This document shows positions 33,960 to 38,726 of a stretch of DNA of 38,726 nt, one piece after another. Positions within the stretch are counted from its first letter, which is position 1. Every line of letters begins with the position of its first letter. This DNA is from an uncultured Bacteroidales bacterium (GTDB taxonomy: Bacteria > Bacteroidota > Bacteroidia > Bacteroidales > UBA932). Both the position numbers and the translations under genes were made by a program. Location: NCBI GenBank assembly GCA_946402945.1, contig CAMIYB010000010.1:1-38726 (forward strand). Direction: 5' to 3'. Below the pieces are notes generated by a model that worked only from the letters and a program-made list of their open reading frames with translations, did no database searches and was not told the DNA's origin.

Positions 33960-34994
33960 TTAGTTAAGGATTTTCACCACGAGTTCGGTCAGCAATTGTT
34001 CCGGCGTCGCTTCGCCGGCATCCCCGCCTTTCCCCTTGAAGTCGTATTCTTCCAGCAGGGCCATGATCTGCATGGTCTTGCGGATGGGATAATTCCCCAC
34101 GGCCGCATCGTATTCCCGGAAGAAATAGGGATTCACGGCGAGGATCTTCGCCTTCTGATCCGAGGGCGGATTGGGGGTACGCATCAGCAGCGCCTCGTAT
34201 TTGAGGATGCGATAGAAATGGGTGTACAGTGCACTGATAGCCATCGGCATGGCGAATTTCGGTGCCTGGCCGATATAGGTGGCAATCTTCAGGGCCTTGG
34301 CCTTTTCCCTCAGCGACAGGGCCCGGGTCAGTTCGAAAATGTTGTACTGGCGGCTGATGCCGACATTTTTCTCGATATGGGCCGCCGTCACGGAAGTCGT
34401 CCCTTCCGGAAGATTCTTCAGGAGTTTGTCGGTCTCCACCACGATGCGGCTCAGGTCCGTTCCCGTATATTCTCCCAGCAGCACGGCGGCATCCGGGGCG
34501 ATCTGCAGGCCGCGGTCCCGGTAATAGGTGCTGATCCAACGGTCGATCTCGTAGTCGCGCAGCGCGGGAGAATCCAGCACGACGCCATTCTTGCTGACGT
34601 TCTTGTAGAAGGCCCGCCGCTTGTCGGCCGAAGCCCCGTGCATCAGGATCACCAGCACCGTCGAGTCCATCGGCTCTTCGCAATAGACCGCCAGATCCTC
34701 GAGGGTCTTCATGCTCTGGGCTTCCTTGACCACCACCAGGCGCCGCTCGGCCATCATCGGATAACTCCGTGCCTCCGAGGCCACCGTCCCCGCATCCACG
34801 TCCAGCCCATAGAAAACAGTCTGGTTGAAATCCCTTTCCTCATCGCTGAGCGCATGGCGGATCAAAGCCTCGCAGACCATCTCGGGATAATACGGCTCCT
34901 CCCCCATCAGCAGATACACCGGCGCAAACACCCCGTTCTGCGCATCTGCAATAATCTGGCGGGCCGCCGCCGCTATGTCCACCCCTTTTGCCAT
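33960..34994 (-). CDS. holA: DNA polymerase III delta subunit HolA
   Basis: A 344-residue clamp-loader subunit that opens the beta sliding clamp. Family features: APVYLLMGEEPYYPEMVCEA at the N-terminus (no functional Walker site, as usual), FYGLDVDAG, SYPMMAERRLVVVKEAQSM, then the C-terminal collar helices (ISRQYNIFELTRALSLREK, ISALYTHFYRILKYEAL). ATG 34994 is preferred to an in-frame TTG at 35015, which lies within the -7 element at 35013-35020. It is the first gene of a likely operon with the ABC exporter and the split 5'-nucleotidase. Assignment is secure although sequence conservation in this family is low. Confidence 0.9.
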   Translation of the reverse strand: MAKGVDIAAAARQIIADAQNGVFAPVYLLMGEEPYYPEMVCEALIRHALSDEERDFNQTVFYGLDVDAGTVASEARSYPMMAERRLVVVKEAQSMKTLEDLAVYCEEPMDSTVLVILMHGASADKRRAFYKNVSKNGVVLDSPALRDYEIDRWISTYYRDRGLQIAPDAAVLLGEYTGTDLSRIVVETDKLLKNLPEGTTSVTAAHIEKNVGISRQYNIFELTRALSLREKAKALKIATYIGQAPKFAMPMAISALYTHFYRILKYEALLMRTPNPPSDQKAKILAVNPYFFREYDAAVGNYPIRKTMQIMALLEEYDFKGKGGDAGEATPEQLLTELVVKILN

Positions 34995-35012
34995 CAGCAA
35001 AACTTTAACTTC

Positions 35013-35020
35013 CAAATATA
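35013..35020 (-). promoter_or_regulatory. -7 element of holA
   Basis: TATATTTG on the minus strand matches TAnnTTTG exactly; leader about 14 nt to ATG 34994. TTTG motifs upstream are at 12 and 23 nt, neither at the ideal 19-20 nt. Confidence 0.5.
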
Positions 35021-35059
35021 GTAATAATATTCCAAATTATTATCAAACGTTTATCACGG

Positions 35060-35182
35060 GTTTCAGAGACCTGTATTGCAGAAACCTGTGGCCACCCTCG
35101 GCCACATCAGAGGGAGGGGCCCAAACTTGTTTGGGAGGGACGGAGCGAAGCGGAGGGTTTCTGCAGTACAGGTCTCTGAAAC
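35060..35182. repeat. Intergenic inverted-repeat element with internal hairpins
   Basis: A 123-bp element between the rhaT terminator and the holA promoter. Its 27-nt ends (35060-35086 and 35156-35182) are inverted copies with one mismatch, which would be a G-U pair in RNA. The inside holds TGTGGCC/GGCCACA (35087-35106), CCCAAAC/GTTTGGG (35120-35135) and the mini-hairpin GCGAAGC (35145-35151). The first loop CCCTC (35095-35099) can pair with GAGGG (35110-35114), giving a possible pseudoknot. TCAC occurs near both ends (35054-35057, 35183-35186). It has no coding frame. It looks like a dispersed MITE/REP-type element or a structured RNA. Confidence 0.75.
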
Positions 35183-35193
35183 TCACATGTGTA

Positions 35194-35228
35194 TAAAAAA
35201 ACTGCCAGCCTGAAAACAGACTGGCAGT
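35194..35228 (-). terminator. Rho-independent terminator of the rhaBAT operon
   Basis: On the minus strand ACTGCCAG/CTGGCAGT (35228-35221 and 35208-35201) forms an 8-bp stem that can be extended with CTG/CAG across the loop, followed by TTTTTT. It lies 19 bp after the rhaT stop. Confidence 0.88.
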
Positions 35229-35246
35229 AAAACAAAGCGGGAACCG

Positions 35247-36284
35247 TTACAGCAACTGCGGCAGGAATGTGCTGAAGATCAGGATGGCCAGGCCACAGAC
35301 AAGAACGGCGATCGTCTTGCGGTTGCAACCCTTCCATTCCTTGAGAATAATCCCCCACACATTCGAAAACACCACATCCAGCGCCATCAGGATACAGAAG
35401 GCAAGCGTATCCAGCGTACCGCCGGCCTCGAAGAAACTGCGGCCGAGCGACAAACCGAAGAACTGGCTGTACCAGAGAAGACCGGCCAGCGCGCAGAAAA
35501 TGAGGTTATTCCCCCAGACGCGCCCCTTGGCATAATCGCCCCAGGTCTTATTCTTTCCATTCTGATACAGACAGTAAGCCGCATTTGTCAGGAAGCCGCC
35601 GAAGGTCACCAGCATCGTCGCCGGAAGCGAAGCAAACAGCGGAGTCGTCCCCTCCAGATGGAGATCGGCGCCGAAAGTCAAGCCAATATTGAAGCAGCCG
35701 CTCATCACGCCGGAAAGCAGGGCGATCGCCAGGCCTTTCGGGAAATTGAAATCCTTCACCGCCTGTTTCTTTGCCTCTTCCGGCTGCGAAGCCGCCTTCA
35801 TGCCGCCGGCGACACCGATCACCGCAATGCCCACCAGGGTCACCACGACCCCGATAATCACCGAAGCCGTCAGCGACTGCAGTGCACCCATATCCGGGAA
35901 GAACGCATTCAGCAGCACCGGTCCGAGAATCGTACCGAGGGCCGCACAGGTCCCCAGCGCGATACTCTGACCGAGCGCAACGCCCAGATAGCGCATCGAC
36001 AAGCCGAAAGTAAGGCCGCCAACGCCCCACAGGGCGCCGAACAGGATCGTCAGCCACGTCGACTTGGGGGCCGCATTCATCAGCGAAAGCAGATCCCCGA
36101 AGGAAGAGCCCGCGGGCACCGACAGCAGACTGCCGATCAGCGGGAAAACGAGCCAGGCGAAAACACCCTGGACCAGCCAGTATGACTCCCAGCTCCACTC
36201 CTTCACCTTGTTGATCGGCACGTAACTGCTCGACTGGCAAAACGCGCCGATCGCGATAATAAGCAATCCGATCAGGATACCCAT
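35247..36284 (-). CDS. rhaT: L-rhamnose/proton symporter RhaT
   Basis: A 345-residue inner-membrane transporter with about ten helices, importing L-rhamnose with protons. The typical RhaT features are the opening LLIIAIGAFCQSSSYVPINK, the following WSWESYWLVQGVFAWLVFP, the segment FGALWGVGGLTFGLSMRYLG and the middle LLSGVMSGCFNIGLTFGADL. Length matches the family. It starts 4 nt after the rhaA stop and is followed by a terminator, so it is the last gene of rhaB-rhaA-rhaT. Assignment is supported by both sequence and operon. Confidence 0.93.
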   Translation of the reverse strand: MGILIGLLIIAIGAFCQSSSYVPINKVKEWSWESYWLVQGVFAWLVFPLIGSLLSVPAGSSFGDLLSLMNAAPKSTWLTILFGALWGVGGLTFGLSMRYLGVALGQSIALGTCAALGTILGPVLLNAFFPDMGALQSLTASVIIGVVVTLVGIAVIGVAGGMKAASQPEEAKKQAVKDFNFPKGLAIALLSGVMSGCFNIGLTFGADLHLEGTTPLFASLPATMLVTFGGFLTNAAYCLYQNGKNKTWGDYAKGRVWGNNLIFCALAGLLWYSQFFGLSLGRSFFEAGGTLDTLAFCILMALDVVFSNVWGIILKEWKGCNRKTIAVLVCGLAILIFSTFLPQLL

Positions 36285-36288
36285 GGCA

Positions 36289-37539
36289 CTATCGTTTTGA
36301 GGTCACCTCTTTCTCGTACTGCTGGATCTTGCCGATGAACTCCTCGCCCACGGCAACGCCGTTCTTGAGATTGAAGTAGTCGAATACGGCCCCGAACGGG
36401 AGCGTCTTCGCCTCCTCCAGCAGAGCCAGCCGCTCGAAGCCCTGGCCGTTCTCCTCATACTTGCGAAGCAGGGCAAGCGGCTCCAGAAGGGCGCTCAGGA
36501 CGCACTTCTGCGTGGCACGGGTACCGATGACATAGGCGCCGATCCGGTTGATGGAGGCGTCGAAATAATCCAGACCGATATGGGCGCGGTCGAGCGCGTC
36601 CGCCCGGACAATCTCCTTGAACAGGTCCGCCGTCTGGTCGTTCATGATGGTCACATGGTCGGAGTCCCAGCGGACCGGACGGCTCACGTGGAGCATCAGT
36701 TCCGGGACGAAGAGCAGCAGGGAGGCCACCTTGTCGGACACATTCTCCGTCTGCTCATAGTGACCGGTATCCAGCGTGTACATCACCTTGCGGGTCGCGC
36801 AGTAGCCCTCGTAGAAGTCCATGGAACCGACCGTATAACTTTCCAGGCCGATCCCGAAGAGTTTCGCTTCCACGCAGCTCTTCATCCCCGGCAACTTCTC
36901 GGCGAGAATCTCGTCCAGGGCCGCTGCCAGCAGTTCACGATAATATTTGCGCTTGACAGTCAGGTCCTTGCTTCCGTCATGGACCCAGATATTCATGATA
37001 CAGGGATCGTTCTGGGCCTTGCCCATCACGTCCGCGATCCGGCGGCAGCGCTTGGTGTGCTCGATCCAGAAATTGCGGATGGCCGGATCCGGGTTGGCCA
37101 GGGACAGGTCACCGCTCTTGGGATGGGAGAAGGAAGTCGAATTGAAATCGAGTTTGAAGCCGTTGTCCTTTGCCCAGTCGATCCAACTCTGGAAATAGGA
37201 GGCATCGACCTGGTCACGATCGACGAACTTGCCGCCGAAGTCACCGTAGATCTCATGGAGATTGACGCGCTGCGGACCGGCGAGGAGCGTCTTGACGAAC
37301 TCGAGGTCCTTGCGGACTTCGGCGATGTTGCGGGCACGGCCCGGATAGTTGCCGGTGGTCTGGATACCGCCCGAAAGGGCCTGGTTGCGTTCGAAACCGA
37401 CCACGTCGTCGGTCTGCCAGCAATGGAGGGAAATCGGGGTCTGCTCCAGGCGGGCGATGGCCTTGTCGGTATCGACGCCCAGGGCCGCATAGCGTTCCTT
37501 CGCGATCTCGTAGGATTTCAGGATAAGATCTTCTTTCAT
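36289..37539 (-). CDS. rhaA: L-rhamnose isomerase
   Basis: A 416-residue TIM-barrel metalloenzyme converting L-rhamnose to L-rhamnulose, the first cytoplasmic step of rhamnose breakdown. Typical segments are ISLHCWQTDDVVGFE, GNYPGRARN, LDFNSTSFSHPKSGDLSLAN, NIWVHDGSKDL and VMYTLDTGHYEQTENVSDKV with its metal-binding residues, then DSDHVTIMNDQT. ATG 37539 was chosen because it gives the standard N-terminus (LILKSYEIAKERYAALGVDT); the frame is open further upstream but overlaps rhaB. It sits 11 nt after rhaB. Secure. Confidence 0.96.
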   Translation of the reverse strand: MKEDLILKSYEIAKERYAALGVDTDKAIARLEQTPISLHCWQTDDVVGFERNQALSGGIQTTGNYPGRARNIAEVRKDLEFVKTLLAGPQRVNLHEIYGDFGGKFVDRDQVDASYFQSWIDWAKDNGFKLDFNSTSFSHPKSGDLSLANPDPAIRNFWIEHTKRCRRIADVMGKAQNDPCIMNIWVHDGSKDLTVKRKYYRELLAAALDEILAEKLPGMKSCVEAKLFGIGLESYTVGSMDFYEGYCATRKVMYTLDTGHYEQTENVSDKVASLLLFVPELMLHVSRPVRWDSDHVTIMNDQTADLFKEIVRADALDRAHIGLDYFDASINRIGAYVIGTRATQKCVLSALLEPLALLRKYEENGQGFERLALLEEAKTLPFGAVFDYFNLKNGVAVGEEFIGKIQQYEKEVTSKR

Positions 37540-37550
37540 GGAATTGGAAT

Positions 37551-38726
37551 TTATTTGTTTGGATAATAAGTTTTTACCTTGAATGCTTCGGCGATGAAAC
37601 GCCGCATGTCCCAGCGGTCCTTCACCAGGCCGGCCGTCTGGGCCTGAACCATGATATTGCCGATGGCCGTGGCCTCGGTCGGGCCCGCGATGACAGGCAT
37701 GCCGATGGTGTCGGCCGTCAACTGGCTGACCGTCGCATTGGCCGAACCGCCGCCGATGACATGGAGTTTCTCGATCTTGAAGGGCGCGAACTCCTGCAGC
37801 AGGGCGATGACACCGCGGTATTTCTCCGCGAGAGAATGGTAAATGCAACTGACCATCTCGCCGTCGCACTCCGGCCGGGGCTTCCCGTTTTCGGCCAGGA
37901 TGGCGCAGATCGCCTGCTGCATGTCGGCCGGATTGGCCAGGCGCGGATCGTCGGGATCGACCGTGGCCGTAAAGGAGAAGTGCTCCCGGGCCATCGCCTC
38001 GATCTGGGCATAATTATAGGTGCGGCCTTCGGCAGCCCAAACCTTACGGCACTGCTCCAGAAGCCACATGCCGGTGATATTCTTCAGGAACCGCGTCGTG
38101 CCGTCGATACCGCCCTCGTTGGTGAAATTCAGTTCGCAGGAGCGCTCGGTAAGGACAGGGACGGGCGATTCGATGCCCATCAGGCTCCAGGTGCCGCTGG
38201 AGAGGAAGGCGAACTTCTCGTCGGCAGCCGGGATGGCGGCGACGGCGGAAGCGGTGTCATGGCCGGCGACGGCAATGACAGGGACGGGGCCCATCCCCGT
38301 TTCACGCGCCAGGTCGGGACGCAGCGGGCCTACCACCGTACCGGGCTGGACGAGGGCGCCGAGTTTTCCGGCATCCACGCCGATCTTCGCGAGCAGTTCC
38401 CGGTCGAAATCCCGCGTGCGCGGATCGATCATCCCGGAAGTCGAAGCCTCCGTATATTCGCAGACCATCTTCCCGGTCAGCATCCAGGAAAGCAGGTCGG
38501 GCATGAAAAGCACCCGTTCGCCATGGAGGTAAGCCGCGCTTTTCTCTTCTTTTTGGGCGAAAAGTTGGAAAATGGAATTGAAGTTCATGACCTGGATGCC
38601 GGTACGGCCGTATACCTCTTCCCGCGGGACGATGGAGAAGACCTTCTCGGGAACGCCCTCCGTGTAGGGATCGCGGTATGCGCGCGGCAGGCCGACGAGG
38701 GTGCCGTCGGCGGCCACGCAGCCGAA
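37551..38726 (-). CDS. rhaB: Rhamnulokinase RhaB (N-terminus beyond window)
   Basis: The visible 391 residues begin FGCVAADGTLVGLPRAYRDP and lack roughly the first 80-100 residues, including the first phosphate-binding motif. It is an FGGY-family kinase that phosphorylates L-rhamnulose to L-rhamnulose 1-phosphate. Family features: FMPDLLSWMLTG, EYTEASTSGMIDPRTRDFD, VAGHDTASAVAAIPA, FLSSGTWSLMGIE, NITGMWLLEQCRKVW and the C-terminal ATP site VIGGGSANATVSQLTAD ... AGPTEATAIGN. It is the first visible gene of the rhaBAT operon. No aldolase or AraC-type regulator is seen; they may lie upstream outside the window. Secure. Confidence 0.95.
   Translation of the reverse strand, partial: FGCVAADGTLVGLPRAYRDPYTEGVPEKVFSIVPREEVYGRTGIQVMNFNSIFQLFAQKEEKSAAYLHGERVLFMPDLLSWMLTGKMVCEYTEASTSGMIDPRTRDFDRELLAKIGVDAGKLGALVQPGTVVGPLRPDLARETGMGPVPVIAVAGHDTASAVAAIPAADEKFAFLSSGTWSLMGIESPVPVLTERSCELNFTNEGGIDGTTRFLKNITGMWLLEQCRKVWAAEGRTYNYAQIEAMAREHFSFTATVDPDDPRLANPADMQQAICAILAENGKPRPECDGEMVSCIYHSLAEKYRGVIALLQEFAPFKIEKLHVIGGGSANATVSQLTADTIGMPVIAGPTEATAIGNIMVQAQTAGLVKDRWDMRRFIAEAFKVKTYYPNK

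Noticed and set aside
31771..33963. A 730-codon plus-strand frame opposite the ABC permease and ATPase genes
   Set aside because: The translation is His, Asp, Arg and Gln rich and without domains, and the minus strand encodes clear ABC transporter motifs.
35060..35182. CRISPR array or attachment site
   Set aside because: There is only one pair of repeats, in inverted rather than direct orientation, and no integrase or cas gene is nearby.
35247..38726. Missing rhamnulose-1-phosphate aldolase as an incomplete pathway
   Set aside because: The operon runs off the window at its upstream end, so absence here says nothing about the genome.

Overview
This GC-rich window is chromosomal DNA from a member of the Bacteroidales (Bacteroidota), probably host-associated. 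The evidence is a Bacteroides-type serine palmitoyltransferase, a FimA/Mfa-type fimbrillin operon of lipoproteins, rhamnose genes in the order rhaB-rhaA-rhaT, and repeated use of the Bacteroidota -7 promoter element TAnnTTTG, often very close to the start codon. No rRNA, tRNA, CRISPR array, transposase or prophage gene was seen.

Layout. 1-850: the tail of an HTH protein and a promoter-bearing remnant of an SLC13 transporter. 851-3300: a small outer-membrane barrel protein, a glutathione peroxidase-ohrR operon whose promoter is straddled by two palindromes, a possible tiny transcription unit, and an L,D-transpeptidase. 3432-7895: a multi-pass membrane protein with its own terminator, then mutY with a secreted protein, and obg with a PAP2 phosphatase. 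7879-11914 (minus): operon tgt-lptG-dut-murF. 11997-13751: a nucleoside-type MFS transporter and a convergent zinc-ribbon protein. 14026-23919: a 10-kb plus-strand operon with ssb, an OmpA-like/TPR lipoprotein, a fimbrillin-like lipoprotein, the probable major fimbrillin, an Mfa2/FimB-type anchor, a second fimbrillin-like lipoprotein, and a 1137-residue putative tip lipoprotein carrying two zinc-knuckle-like CxxCG motifs. 23909-29819: phosphohexomutase, THUMP-like methyltransferase, glnS and serine palmitoyltransferase. 29920-34994 (minus): holA, a NatAB-like ABC exporter and a 5'-nucleotidase split into two genes. 35060-35182: an intergenic element with near-perfect 27-nt inverted repeats and internal hairpins. 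35247-38726 (minus): rhaB (cut by the window end), rhaA, rhaT and a terminator.

How the genes work together. The surface-fibre operon is the main accessory system: it supplies a likely shaft subunit, an anchor, two accessory subunits, a large probable tip and an envelope-associated OmpA/TPR lipoprotein. The gpx-ohrR unit looks like a self-regulated organic-peroxide response. The rha genes take up L-rhamnose, isomerise it and phosphorylate the product. Most of the remainder is housekeeping: DNA repair and replication, wall synthesis, lipid export, tRNA modification and charging, and sphingolipid synthesis.

The observations most worth a second look are the fimbrial operon with its zinc-knuckle tip protein, the palindromic operators of gpx-ohrR, the intergenic inverted-repeat element, the loss of the zinc cysteines in Tgt, and the promoters placed 4-6 nt from start codons. 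All functional statements come from reading motifs by eye; no database search was run.
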